DNA from: Candidatus Proximibacter danicus
GTDB taxonomy: Bacteria > Pseudomonadota > Gammaproteobacteria > Burkholderiales > Rhodocyclaceae
Direction of reading: 5' to 3'
Assembly: GCA_016710885.1 (NCBI GenBank)
Contig: JADJUC010000001.1
Location: 248,001 to 312,000, forward strand
DNA length: 64,000 nt
Shown piece after piece: positions 18,234 to 27,272 of this stretch (within the stretch, counting starts at the first letter, position 1; every line of letters starts with the position of its first letter). The notes below the pieces were generated by a model. The model saw only the letters and a program-made list of their open reading frames with translations. It was not told where the DNA came from and searched no databases. The position numbers and the translations under genes are program-made.

Positions 18234-20143
18234 TCAGACCTGATAGTCGAGCTTGAGCCGCTGCTGGAGCTTACGCACCTGACGGAAGGCTTCCTTCAGG
18301 ATGCGCCGGTCAAGTTCGTTGAGCTGGTCGGGATTGACGAAGTTGTCGCCCGACCGCCCATGCTCGTTCTCAAAATGCTGGTGCCGAAGGCGCAGGGCCT
18401 GAATGAAATTGAAGCCTTCGACAATCGCCGCTGCTTCTTCCGGTGCCACGCCCATGCGCTGGCTGGACAAGCGGATGCGCTGCACGGTATTGGTGTTATG
18501 CAAACCGGTGGCCAACGAAAAATACGCGCAGCATCGATGAAAATACGGGCGCCATAGGCTTTCAGGTCAATGCAGCCTGGATGGGCAGGATCGAGGTCGG
18601 TGATGAAGTCGCGGATCTTGCCCAGCGGTGGATGCACCTGCAGGGCATTGCCCGCCATCATGCGCAGGAAAACTGCCTGGGTCTTGACCAGGTTGAGTAA
18701 GGTCACGCGCAAACGGTCGGCCAGGTGCGTGGCGCCATAGAGGGCGCGAAAATCGAAGAAAATCGTGGCGTTGAGCAGGGCCTTCGGCTCCGGCACCCTT
18801 ATCCAGCGCGAGAATTTTTCTTCCCATGCCTCCAGCGTCAGGCAAAGCTCCGGGTTGCTGGCCATGATATTGCCCTTGCAGAACGGGAAGCCGACGGCAT
18901 CGAGATCACGGTTCACATCCTGCGCAAATTCGAGCAGGCGCAGTTCGAGTTCGTCCCGATTCTGGATATCGGTACAGGTATAGATGATGCCGTTATCCTG
19001 ATCGGTGCTGAAAGTCTGCTCATCGCGGCCTTCCGAACCGAAGGACAGCCAGGCCCATTCGATGCCGTAAAGGTCATGCTGGGCAAGGTTGAGCTGGATC
19101 ACCCGACGCGTCACCGTATCGTTCAGCGCCGAGATGAACTGCGTCAGTTGTTCGGCCCCGACGCCTTGGGCCAGCATGTTAAGCGCAAGCTGGCGAACAT
19201 CGGCGCCGGCCTGTCTGAGCACATCGATATCCTGAGCACCTTCAATCGACTGCCGAACCTGGCGCAAGCCGACGCGCTGCAAGGTAAATAGATCGCGCTC
19301 TGAAACCACGCCCTTGAGGCGCCCCTCGCCATCGACGGCAAGAACGTGACGAACGCTATGCATGGCCATGGCCAGCGCTGCGTCATACACATGCGCATGT
19401 TCCGAAAGTGCGTGTGGCCGGGTTGACATGACTTCTGAGATCGGCCGATCCAGTGACATGCCCGGCAACAGAATGCGCTTCAAGGCATCCGATTGGGTAA
19501 AGATGCCCACCGGCTGCTTGTCCTGGTCTACCACCACCATCGACCCGATGTGGCCAGAAACCATGGCTTCGATCACCTGACGGATCGGTGTTTCCGGGGA
19601 AACCGATACCGGCGTCTTGGTAATGATCGAAGACAACGGTGAACTCATCGATTGCTGTTCGGCGGCCCGCTGCGAGAACTGAACCTGCAGCTGGCGGCGC
19701 GACTGGTTGAGCAGCGTCGCTATGTACTGCGTACAGAAGAGATTGAACGGCTGGCTCATCTGCATCAGCTGCACGAAATCATCGGCCGGCAGCTGGTAGC
19801 AGAAGGTATCTTCGATGGCGATGTAGGCATTGGTTGACGCACGTCGCGCCATCACCGAGCCGATCGGGAAACACTCACCGGTACCGAGGGTCAGCGACGA
19901 ATACTCGGTGACGTTGATCTCACCGGTCTGCTTGGCCTGCACCTTGCCGCGCTGAATGATGTAGAACGTGTTGACCGGCCCCATGTCCGGCGTGACGATA
20001 TGGGAATCCTTGGGGAAATAGCCGAGCCTGGATTTCTCGGAAAGAAAGCGCAATGCATCCAGTTCCATGCGGTCAAACGGCGAATGCCGTCGCAGCGCTT
20101 CAACCGCCGCATCTACCAGCATTCTGGTCGCACTCGTACTCAT
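18234..20143 (-). CDS. Cyclic nucleotide-binding/CBS/DUF294 putative nucleotidyltransferase (pair 1), frameshifted
   Basis: Domains in order: cNMP-binding-like N terminus (HIVTPDMGPVNTFYIIQRGK, about 50-150), two CBS domains (about 175-300), a GlnD-like nucleotidyltransferase core with WLSFGSEGRDEQTFSTDQDN, and DUF294_C ending LDRRILKEAFRQVRKLQQRL. The frame breaks near 18515 (ARIFRWPP to ATGLHNTNTVQRIR); one base restores the full protein of about 637 residues. ATG 20143 (MSTSATRM) follows a GGGGG ribosome site and is preferred. Such proteins may nucleotidylate a partner in response to CBS/cNMP ligands (inference). It lies between acs and the exonuclease-symporter genes. Confidence 0.85.
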
Positions 20144-20156
20144 CCATCCCCCGGGC

Positions 20157-20188
20157 AAAAAAAAACCGACGCTGTAGCAGCGCCGGTT
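20157..20188 (-). terminator. Intrinsic terminator between acs and DUF294-1
   Basis: Stem ACCGGCGCTG-CTA-CAGCGTCGGT on the minus strand followed by eight T (20157-20164). It lies about 147 bases after the acs stop and immediately upstream of the DUF294-1 ribosome site, so acs and the DUF294 operon are probably separate transcripts. Confidence 0.8.
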
Positions 20189-20296
20189 TTAATGAAGCGG
20201 TCTCTCCTCCGCATCAACTGTTGGCGCATTCGTGGCAATTGTATGCCACTTGAACGCACCCTTGTCTCCCCCTGCCCGATTTAACCAGGTCAGGTT

Positions 20297-20324
20297 TGCG
20301 CTGGTGGAAACGACCACCAGCGCA
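20297..20324 (-). other. Perfect 11-bp hairpin just after acs
   Basis: TGCGCTGGTGG and its complement flank a six-base loop, ten bases beyond the acs stop. There is no T run, so it may be an mRNA 3' stabiliser or half of a tandem terminator with 20157-20188. Confidence 0.6.
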
Positions 20325-20334
20325 CTTCACTTCT

Positions 20335-22308
20335 TTAAGCAGCGGGCTGCTTGAGTTGCTCCAGGATCGCCGGGTTTTCCAGCGTCGAGGTATCCTGAGT
20401 GATGTCCTCGCCCTTGGCCAGCTGACGGAGCAGACGGCGCATGATCTTGCCGGAACGGGTCTTCGGCAGGTTCTCACCGAAGCGGATGTCCTTCGGCTTG
20501 GCGATCGGCCCGATCTCCTTGCCGACGTGATCCTGCAGCTCCTTGATCACGCGCTTGATGTCGTCGCCGGTCGGGCGGGCGCCCTTGAGCACGACGAAGG
20601 CGCAGATGGCTTCGCCGGTCAGATCGTCCGGACGGCCAACCACGGCTGCTTCCGCAACCATCGGGTTCGACACCAGCGCGGATTCGATTTCCATCGTACC
20701 CATGCGGTGACCGGAAACGTTCAGCACGTCATCGATACGACCGGTGATGGTGAAGTAGCCGGTCTTGGCATCGCGGATCGCGCCGTCGCCAGCGAGATAC
20801 AGCTTGCCGTTGAAATCATCGGGGTAGTAGGACTTCTTGTAGCGGTCCGGATCGCCCCAGATGGTGCGGATCATCGACGGCCATGGCTTCTTGCAGACAA
20901 GAATGCCGCCCTTGCCCCAATCGAGCTCGGTGCCAGTCTCATCGACAACAGCGAACTCGATGCCGGGGAACGGCAGCGTGCAGGAGCCCGGAACCATAGG
21001 CGTCACGCCCGGCAACGGGGTGATCATGTGGCCGCCGGTTTCGGTCTGCCAGAAGGTATCGACGATCGGGCAATTGCCATTGCCGACGTTGTCGTAGTAC
21101 CACTGCCATGCCGCCGGGTTGATCGGCTCGCCGACCGTGCCCAGCAGGCGCAGCGACGACAGGTTGTAGTTCTTCGGATGCGTCGCCGGGTTGGTATCGG
21201 CCGCCTTGATCAGCGAACGAATGGCGGTCGGCGCGGTGTAGAAGGTGTTGACCTTGTGGTCCTGGATCATCTTCCAGAAACGGCCAGCATCCGGATAGGT
21301 CGGCACGCCTTCGAAAACCACTTCGGTGCCACCACAGGCGAGCGGGCCGTAGGTGATATAGGTGTGGCCGGTAACCCAACCGATGTCAGCGGTACACCAG
21401 AAGACGTCGTCGGGCTTCAGGTCGAAGGTCCACTTCATCGTCAGGATGGCGTGCAGCAGATAGCCGCCGGTGCAATGCTGGACGCCCTTCGGCTTGCCGG
21501 TGGAACCCGAGGTGTAGAGCAGGAACAGCGGATGTTCTGCATCAACCCATTCCGGTTCGCAAACGTCGGACTGGCCGGCAACAGCGTCGTGCCACCAGGT
21601 GTCACGACCGGCAACGATGTTGCACTCGCCGCCGGTGCGCTTCCAGACGATGACGTTCTGGATGGTCGGGCAGGCGCCGTTTTCCAGGGCTTCGTCGGCG
21701 ATCGGCTTGAGCGGAAGGTTCTTGCCGCCGCGGCACTGGCCGTCGGCGGTGATCAGCATGACGGCGCCGGCATCGATGATGCGGTCGCGCACGGACTGGG
21801 CGGAGAAGCCGCCGAACACTACGGAGTGGATAGCACCGATACGGGCACAGGCCTGCATGGCGACGATGCCTTCAACCGACATCGGCAGATAGATGACAAC
21901 GCGGTCACCCTTCTTGACACCCTTGGACTTCAGCGCATTGGCAAACTGGGCAACCTTGACCAGCAGTTGCTTGTAGGTAACGTTGGAGACGGCGCCGTCA
22001 TCGGTTTCCAGGATGATGGCGACCTTGTCGCCCAGGCCGGCTTCGATATTGCGGTCGAGGCAGTTGTAGGAGACGTTCAGCGTGCCATCGGCAAACCACT
22101 TGAAGAAAGGCGCAGCGGAGTCGTCGAGCGACTGCGTGAAAGGCTTCTTCCAGCTAACGTGCTCACGAGCCAGACGGGCCCAGTAACCGTTGTAGTCTTT
22201 TTCGGATTCCGCACACAGAGCCTTGTAAGCATCCATGCCGGAGATCGTCGCTTGCTTGACGAATTCTGCTGGCGGCTGGATGAACTGCACGGATTCATTC
22301 TGGGACAT
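20335..22308 (-). CDS. acs: Acetyl-CoA synthetase
   Basis: This 657-residue AMP-forming synthetase converts acetate, ATP and CoA to acetyl-CoA. Core motifs are present: LLYTSGSTGKPKGVQH (A3 P-loop), DTFWQTETGGHM (A5), YLAGDGAIRD (A7), GRIDDVLNVSGHRMGT (A8) and PKTRSGKIMRRLLR with the A10 lysine that is acetylated in homologues. Length and order match bacterial Acs exactly. It begins a minus-strand block containing the DUF294-exonuclease-symporter genes and is divergent from the yqhA-like gene, so the 190-base spacer 22309-22498 must hold both promoters. Confidence 0.97.
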   Translation of the reverse strand: MSQNESVQFIQPPAEFVKQATISGMDAYKALCAESEKDYNGYWARLAREHVSWKKPFTQSLDDSAAPFFKWFADGTLNVSYNCLDRNIEAGLGDKVAIILETDDGAVSNVTYKQLLVKVAQFANALKSKGVKKGDRVVIYLPMSVEGIVAMQACARIGAIHSVVFGGFSAQSVRDRIIDAGAVMLITADGQCRGGKNLPLKPIADEALENGACPTIQNVIVWKRTGGECNIVAGRDTWWHDAVAGQSDVCEPEWVDAEHPLFLLYTSGSTGKPKGVQHCTGGYLLHAILTMKWTFDLKPDDVFWCTADIGWVTGHTYITYGPLACGGTEVVFEGVPTYPDAGRFWKMIQDHKVNTFYTAPTAIRSLIKAADTNPATHPKNYNLSSLRLLGTVGEPINPAAWQWYYDNVGNGNCPIVDTFWQTETGGHMITPLPGVTPMVPGSCTLPFPGIEFAVVDETGTELDWGKGGILVCKKPWPSMIRTIWGDPDRYKKSYYPDDFNGKLYLAGDGAIRDAKTGYFTITGRIDDVLNVSGHRMGTMEIESALVSNPMVAEAAVVGRPDDLTGEAICAFVVLKGARPTGDDIKRVIKELQDHVGKEIGPIAKPKDIRFGENLPKTRSGKIMRRLLRQLAKGEDITQDTSTLENPAILEQLKQPAA

Positions 22309-22498
22309 ATTTCATCTCCTGTGAGCTGTATGTACGAATACAAACGGTTATCAGAGTGCAACAAAAGTGGCGACGATTAGAACCGCTCAATCTTACACTC
22401 CCCTTACACAGGAAGACAGACACCACAACGGCTTCGCTGCGCCGCAACATAATATCAATGCTAAAATCGCCCGCTCGTTTTCCCCCTGTGCAAACAAT

Positions 22499-23041
22499 AT
22501 GAACAAAATCGTCAAGCTTCTCGAAACCTCGATTTTTGCCAGCCGCTGGATCCAGGCACCACTCTACCTTGGTTTGATTGTTGCCCAGATGGTGTACTGC
22601 TACCTCTTCATGGTCGAGCTGTCGCATCTTGTCAGCACCGCCTTCAGCAGCAAGCACATCAGCGAAACCGATGTCATGCTGGTGGTCCTCGGCCTGATCG
22701 ACGTGGTGATGATCGCCAACCTGCTGATCATGGTCATCGTCGGCGGCTACGAAACCTTTGTTTCCCGGCTCAACCTCGAAGACCATCCGGACCAGCCGGA
22801 ATGGCTCTCACACGTCAACGCCGGCGTCCTCAAGATCAAGCTGTCGACGGCCATCATCGGCATCTCGTCGATCCACCTGCTGAAGACCTTCATCAACGCC
22901 GCCAACCTGAGCGAGCACACGATCAAGTGGCAGGTCGTGATCCATGTCGTGTTCCTTGTCTCCGCTGCCGCCATGGCCTGGGTCGACCGGATGATGAACG
23001 AAACGCTGCAACTGCAACACCAGGCCAAACAACATCACTGA
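22499..23041 (+). CDS. YqhA/UPF0114 family membrane protein
   Basis: A 180-residue inner-membrane protein starting MNKIVKLLETSIFASRWIQA, with transmembrane segments around residues 18-40, 60-85, 115-135 and 140-160. VGGYETFVSRL and IKLSTAIIGISSIHLLKTFI are characteristic UPF0114 stretches. The ATG at 22499 is chosen because the upstream in-frame extension (44 residues) is unlike the family. Function is not established in the family. It is 24 bases from the fumarase gene and probably cotranscribed. Confidence 0.85.
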   Translation: MNKIVKLLETSIFASRWIQAPLYLGLIVAQMVYCYLFMVELSHLVSTAFSSKHISETDVMLVVLGLIDVVMIANLLIMVIVGGYETFVSRLNLEDHPDQPEWLSHVNAGVLKIKLSTAIIGISSIHLLKTFINAANLSEHTIKWQVVIHVVFLVSAAAMAWVDRMMNETLQLQHQAKQHH

Positions 23042-23065
23042 GCACACCACCGAACGGGAGCAACC

Positions 23066-24598
23066 ATGAGCACCATCCGCCAGGAAGATTTCATCCAGTC
23101 GATCGCCGACGCTTTCCAGTACATCAGCTGCTACCACCCGCTGGATTACATCCAGGCGCTGGGCAAGGCCTATGAGCGCGAACAGTCGCCGGCCGCCAAG
23201 GATGCGATCGCGCAGATCCTGACCAACTCGCGCATGTGCGCCGAGGGCAAGCGCCCGATCTGCCAGGACACGGGCATCGCCGTCGTCTTCCTGAAGGTTG
23301 GCCAGAACCTGAAGTGGGACGCCAAGATGTCCGTGCAGGACATGGTCAATGAAGGTGTCCGCCGCGCCTACGGCAACCCGGACAACAAGCTGCGCGCCTC
23401 GGTGCTGCTCGACCCGGCCGGCAAGCGCCAGAACTCGAAGGACAACACCCCGGCTGTCATCCACTACGAGATCGTCGACGGCGACCACCTCGAAGTGATC
23501 TGTGCCGCCAAGGGCGGCGGCTCGGAGAACAAGTCGAAGTTCTACGCACTGAACCCCTCCGACTCGATCGTCGACTGGGTGCTGAAAACCATCCCGACCA
23601 TGGGCGCCGGCTGGTGCCCGCCGGGCATCCTCGGCATCGGCATCGGCGGCACGCCGGAAAAGGCCATGCTGCTGGCCAAGGAATCGCTGATGGCGCCAGT
23701 CGACATCCACGAACTGCAGGAGAAAGCAGCCTCCGGCGCCACCCTCACCCGCGTCGAGGAGCTGCGCCTGGAACTGATGGAGAAGGTGAACGCGCTGGGT
23801 ATCGGTGCCCAGGGCCTCGGTGGCCTGACCACCGTGCTCGACGTCAAGATCATGGACTACCCGACGCACGCCGCTTCGCTGCCGGTCGCCATGATTCCGA
23901 ACTGCGCCGCCACCCGCCACGTGCATTTCCACCTCGACGGCTCGGGCCCGGCCAAGCTGGAACCGCCGAAGCTGGAAGACTGGCCGGATGTCACCTGGAA
24001 GGCCGACACCAACATCGCCACCCGCGTCGATCTCAACACCCTGACCAAGGAACAGGTCGCTTCGTGGAAGCCGGGCCAGGTGCTGCTGCTCAACGGCAAG
24101 ATGCTCACCGGCCGCGATGCCGCGCACAAGCGCATCAGCGACATGCTGGCGAAGGGCGAGAAGCTGCCGGTCGATTTCACCAACCGCGTCATCTACTACG
24201 TCGGCCCGGTTGACCCGGTGCGCGACGAAGTCGTCGGCCCGGCCGGCCCGACCACCGCCACGCGCATGGACAAGTTCACCCGCATGATGCTCGAACAGAC
24301 CGGCCTCATCTCCATGGTCGGCAAGTCCGAGCGCGGCCCTGCCGCCATCGAGGCGATCAAGGACAACAAGTCGGCCTACCTGATGGCCGTCGGCGGTGCC
24401 GCCTACCTGGTGGCCAAGGCGATCAAGTCCGCCAAGGTCGTCGGCTTCGCCGACCTCGGCATGGAAGCCATCTACGAGTTCGATGTGCAGGACATGCCGG
24501 TCACGGTGGCCGTCGATTCCAACGGCACCTCGGTGCACGAGACGGGGCCGAAGGAGTGGCAGGCCAAGATCGGCAAGATCCCGGTCAGCGTAGCCTGA
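23066..24598 (+). CDS. Class I fumarate hydratase (Fe-S)
   Basis: This TCA-cycle enzyme interconverts fumarate and malate using an oxygen-sensitive [4Fe-4S] cluster. Length (510 residues) and sequence match the single-chain FumA/FumB type: N-terminal hydratase domain with RPICQDTGIAVVF (cluster Cys) and AAKGGGSENKS, then GLGGLTTVLDVKIMDYPTHA, and C-terminal beta domain with VGPAGPTTATRMDKF and SAYLMAVGGAAYLVAKAIKS. A GGGAG ribosome site precedes the ATG. A strong terminator follows at 24616-24650. Confidence 0.95.
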   Translation: MSTIRQEDFIQSIADAFQYISCYHPLDYIQALGKAYEREQSPAAKDAIAQILTNSRMCAEGKRPICQDTGIAVVFLKVGQNLKWDAKMSVQDMVNEGVRRAYGNPDNKLRASVLLDPAGKRQNSKDNTPAVIHYEIVDGDHLEVICAAKGGGSENKSKFYALNPSDSIVDWVLKTIPTMGAGWCPPGILGIGIGGTPEKAMLLAKESLMAPVDIHELQEKAASGATLTRVEELRLELMEKVNALGIGAQGLGGLTTVLDVKIMDYPTHAASLPVAMIPNCAATRHVHFHLDGSGPAKLEPPKLEDWPDVTWKADTNIATRVDLNTLTKEQVASWKPGQVLLLNGKMLTGRDAAHKRISDMLAKGEKLPVDFTNRVIYYVGPVDPVRDEVVGPAGPTTATRMDKFTRMMLEQTGLISMVGKSERGPAAIEAIKDNKSAYLMAVGGAAYLVAKAIKSAKVVGFADLGMEAIYEFDVQDMPVTVAVDSNGTSVHETGPKEWQAKIGKIPVSVA

Positions 24599-24615
24599 TC
24601 CACGCCCTCCAGAAG

Positions 24616-24650
24616 AAACCGGCGATGCCAAGCATCCGCCGGTTTTTTTT
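24616..24650 (+). terminator. Intrinsic terminator after fumarase
   Basis: AAACCGGCG and CGCCGGTTT form the stem, followed by eight T, 18 bases after the fumarase stop. Confidence 0.9.
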
Positions 24651-24692
24651 CGCCCAATCAACCTACAACGAGCCTGCAACGTGCTAAATTAT

Positions 24693-24713
24693 GACCATAG
24701 TTTGCGACCATAG
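24693..24713 (+). promoter_or_regulatory. Direct repeat GACCATAG, candidate antitoxin operator
   Basis: GACCATAG occurs at 24693-24700 and 24706-24713, 13 bases apart, just upstream of the Phd-like antitoxin start at 24723 and overlapping its ribosome site. The position suits autoregulation by the antitoxin; this is inference. Confidence 0.45.
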
Positions 24714-24722
24714 GAGAAAGCC

Positions 24723-24950
24723 ATGCAAACAGCGATCGGTGCCGGAGATTTCAAGGCGAGGTGTCTGAAGCTCCTTGATGAAGTTGCCGCCACGCGGGAA
24801 CCGCTGGTCATTACCAAGCACGGAAAAGCCGTCGCCAAGCTGGTGCCAGTGCCGGCCGAGGCGGAACTGTTCGGCGCCATGGCCGGCAGCGTGCATCATG
24901 AGGGTGACATCGTTTCGCCACTCGACAACGAGTGGGAGGCATCCCGTTGA
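24723..24950 (+). CDS. Phd/YefM-family antitoxin
   Basis: The 75-residue protein begins MQTAIGAGDFKARCLKLLDE and continues PLVITKHGKAVAKLVPV, the standard Phd/YefM DNA-binding N-terminal domain, followed by an acidic toxin-binding tail (HHEGDIVSPLDNEWEASR). It is followed with overlap by a PIN-domain toxin. The antitoxin would wrap the toxin and repress the operon. Start ATG has AGGAGAAAG ahead of it. Confidence 0.88.
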   Translation: MQTAIGAGDFKARCLKLLDEVAATREPLVITKHGKAVAKLVPVPAEAELFGAMAGSVHHEGDIVSPLDNEWEASR

Positions 24951-25366
24951 CCCCGCTGCTCCTCGACACTCATGCTTTTGTCTGGCTGCTGTCAGGAAAC
25001 GAACGCCTTGGCAAACGCAGCCGCAAAGCTATCCAGACAGCCGCCGAGGCTGGCATGCTCCACCTGTCCGCGATCTCCCCCTGGGAAATCGCCGTTTTGG
25101 TCAGCAAGGGCCGGCTGCTGCTGGAACAGGATGTCGGGGAATGGATACAGACCGCGCTGGCGCTGCCGGGTATCAGCCTCGCCCAGCTTTCGCCGGAAAT
25201 CGCTGTCGCCAGTACCCGCCTGCCGGGAGAGATACATGCCGATCCGGCAGACCGCATCATCGTCGCCACTGCACGCCACCTCGGCGCCACGCTGGTCACG
25301 GCCGACGGCCTGCTGCTCGCCTACGGAACGGCCGGCCACATGAAGTTTCTCGATGCACAGAAGTAG
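24947..25366 (+). CDS. PIN-domain toxin (VapC-like)
   Basis: A 139-residue PIN-domain ribonuclease with acidic active-site residues in LLLDTHAFVWLL, SPWEIAVLVSKGRL, HADPADRIIVATARHL and VTADGLLLAY. I place the start at the TTG 24947, eight bases after a GGAGG ribosome site (24934-24939) and overlapping the antitoxin stop; the alternative GTG 24932 lies upstream of that site. VapC-like toxins paired with Phd/YefM antitoxins usually cleave tRNA or rRNA; the target here is unknown. Confidence 0.85.
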   Translation: MTPLLLDTHAFVWLLSGNERLGKRSRKAIQTAAEAGMLHLSAISPWEIAVLVSKGRLLLEQDVGEWIQTALALPGISLAQLSPEIAVASTRLPGEIHADPADRIIVATARHLGATLVTADGLLLAYGTAGHMKFLDAQK

Positions 25367-25402
25367 CAGCAAGCTTTCCTCAAACATTCCGGAATAAATC
25401 GT

Positions 25403-25747
25403 ATGGATATCGAGCGCCACGGCACCACCCGCCGCTACTCCGACATCGTCGCCCACGGCAGCACCATCTACCTCGTCGAAGTACCGGAAACGCTCACCGC
25501 CGACATCGCCACCCAGACGAGCGAAATCCTCGCCAGTATCGAACGCCTGCTGACCCAGGCCGGCAGCGACAAGACTCGGCTACTGATGGTCACCATCTAC
25601 CTCAGCGACATGCGCGAATATGCTGCAATGAACGAGGTCTGGGATGCCTGGGTACCAGAAGGTACGGCGCCGGTACGTGCCTGCGTCGAAGCGCGGCTGG
25701 CGAATCCGGGGTATCGGGTGGAGATGGTGGTGACGGCGGCTCGGTAA
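25403..25747 (+). CDS. RidA/YjgF/UK114 family protein
   Basis: The 114-residue protein has the RidA fold signature: IATQTSEILASIERLLTQAG, VTIYLSDMREYAAMNEVWDA and the C-terminal TAPVRACVEARLANPGYRVE with the conserved Arg that contacts the substrate carboxylate in RidA enamine/imine deaminases. The N-terminal part is less conserved (RRYSDIVAHGSTIYLVEV), so it is a RidA paralogue rather than certain housekeeping RidA. It is 36 bases after the PIN toxin gene; a functional link is not implied. Confidence 0.85.
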   Translation: MDIERHGTTRRYSDIVAHGSTIYLVEVPETLTADIATQTSEILASIERLLTQAGSDKTRLLMVTIYLSDMREYAAMNEVWDAWVPEGTAPVRACVEARLANPGYRVEMVVTAAR

Positions 25748-25859
25748 TACAGCCAGAAACTGCGTGCTATGCTGCGTTTGCAACACCTTAACCTTGGCAC
25801 GATCTCCACCACATGAAGGATTGAATATCCACAGCATCCACCCGTTGGCTTGCGGACTT

Positions 25860-26053
25860 GGTACGTGGCGCCTTCCGAAGCCAGCAGATGGAAACACAAA
25901 ATCGGACAGGCTGGCATGCGCGCGAATGTGTCCTGCCACGACAACAAGGGTCATCATCGGCATTTCGCGTAACAAGGAAAGTGTCAGTGGCACCGTGAAA
26001 TTGCTCTCGACTGCCAGAATGACATAGCGAGGTGGAACCATGAAAACCCTAAC
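25860..26053 (+). pseudogene. Decayed DUF6516-like toxin gene
   Basis: Three short stretches in shifting frames resemble the small DUF6516 proteins usually found before HVO_A0114-type HTH genes: TWRLPKPADGNTKSDRLACA, then CHDNKGHHRHF, then NDIARWNHENP ending over the ATG of the downstream gene. A stop follows HRHFA. No single frame spans the region, so I read this as a remnant. The overlap ARWNHENP/MKTL matches the usual gene order. Recognition is by pattern only. Confidence 0.5.
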
Positions 26054-26387
26054 CCTCGATGTGCGAAAACCTGCCGACTCGATGGCCGATTTCACACGGG
26101 CTTGGAAGACAGGCAAGCCTCAGAAATCTGCGCGCATCAGCTTCGCCACCCCGGAATTGCTTTGGCGAGTGTTAACCCAAAAACGATGGGAACTGCTCAA
26201 GGCGCTCTGCGGCGCGGGTCCGGTGTCGATCCGCGAAGCGGCGCGCCGTGCGGGACGCGATGTCAAGGCGGTCCACGGCGACGTTACTGCGCTGCTTAAC
26301 GCCGGGGTTCTTGATCGCACGGAAGACGGCCGCATCGTTTTCCCGTTTGAAGCGGTGAAAGTCGAGTTCCTGTTGCAGGCTGCGTAG
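26040..26387 (+). CDS. HVO_A0114-like HTH DNA-binding protein (antitoxin-like)
   Basis: A 115-residue protein with a C-terminal winged-helix region: LLWRVLTQKRWELLKALCGA, SIREAARRAGRDVKAVHGDV, LLNAGVLDRTEDGRIVFPFE. This arrangement is typical of the short HTH proteins paired with DUF6516 proteins, where it probably regulates the operon and may counteract the partner. Here the partner upstream is decayed, leaving an orphan. The reading frame is intact. Confidence 0.75.
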   Translation: MKTLTLDVRKPADSMADFTRAWKTGKPQKSARISFATPELLWRVLTQKRWELLKALCGAGPVSIREAARRAGRDVKAVHGDVTALLNAGVLDRTEDGRIVFPFEAVKVEFLLQAA

Positions 26388-26486
26388 CGTGGCGGGAAAA
26401 AATTAGCCCCTTTTCTTCCGTCTTCTTCCTCCCTTTTCCTCAAAAACCGCGCAGTCCGATAAATTCAAGCGTTAACACTCTCACCA

Positions 26487-27272
26487 TGATCGGCCTCTTT
26501 CGACTCTGGCCTCGGCGGCCTCTCCGTTCTCGCAGCCATCGCCCGTGCGTTGCCGCGGGCCGATCTCGCCTACTTCGCCGACACCGCGCATGTGCCTTAT
26601 GGCAACAAGCCGGATGCGTTCATTCGCGGGCGGGTGGCGGCGGTTGGTGAGCATCTGGTGGCGCAGGGTTGCGCCATGCTGGTGGTGGCCTGCAACACGG
26701 CGACAGCGGCGGCGGTTGGGGTGTTGCGCGAGAAGTATCCGCAGTTGCCCATTGTTGGCGTTGAGCCGGGGGTTAAGCCAGCGGCGTTGGCTTCGCAGTC
26801 GCGGCGGATTGCGGTGCTGGCGACGGAGTCGACGGCGAAGAGCGAGCGGCTGGCGCGGCTGATCGCGGACCACGCACAGGGCGTGGCGGTGCATGTTGAG
26901 CCCTGCCCGGGCTGGGCGACGCGGGTGGAAACCCTGCATCTGGATGGGCCGGATTTTGCGGCGGAAATAGCGACGCGGGTCGAACCGCTGCTGGCGGCGG
27001 GCGCTGACCGTATCGTGCTCGGCTGCACGCACTACAGCTTTCTGACCCCGATCCTGACTCCGCTGGTTGCGGGTCGTGCCGAGCTGGTCGATGTCGCCGA
27101 TGCAGTGGCCCGGCAGTGCCTGCGTCTGGCCGGGCCAGCCGGCGAAGGCCATGCGCAGCTTCAGCTACTGGCCAGCGCACAGCCGGAACGCCTGCATGCG
27201 GCCCTGCCGGCGCTCGGCCTCGGCTGGCTGGCAGAACGTGCCAGCGCGCCGACACACCTCGCCCGCCTTTGA
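26487..27272 (+). CDS. murI: Glutamate racemase, one-base insertion near the start
   Basis: MurI makes D-glutamate for peptidoglycan. From LPRADLAYFADTAHVPYGNK the frame is a normal racemase with catalytic Cys in VVACNTATAAAVG and VLGCTHYSFLTP. The true start is ATG 26487 (MIGLF), after which TTTCGACTC has one T too many; removing it gives DSGLGGLSVLAAIARA, the family's first active-site loop. The total length is then about 261 residues. It ends at 27272, exactly abutting the convergent DUF294-2 stop. Confidence 0.9.

Noticed and set aside
20296..22380. 694-residue open frame on the plus strand opposite acs
   Set aside because: It is a codon-bias shadow of acs: no start context, no recognisable domain, low-complexity antisense composition, and acs is a full-length conserved gene.
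22808..24679. 623-residue open frame opposite fumarase
   Set aside because: Antisense shadow of a perfectly conserved class I fumarase; His/Asp/Gly-rich composition typical of such shadows.
25764..26027. 87-residue frame with several cysteines before the HTH gene
   Set aside because: It has no ribosome site or family resemblance as a whole; part of it overlaps the pieces better explained as a decayed DUF6516 gene.
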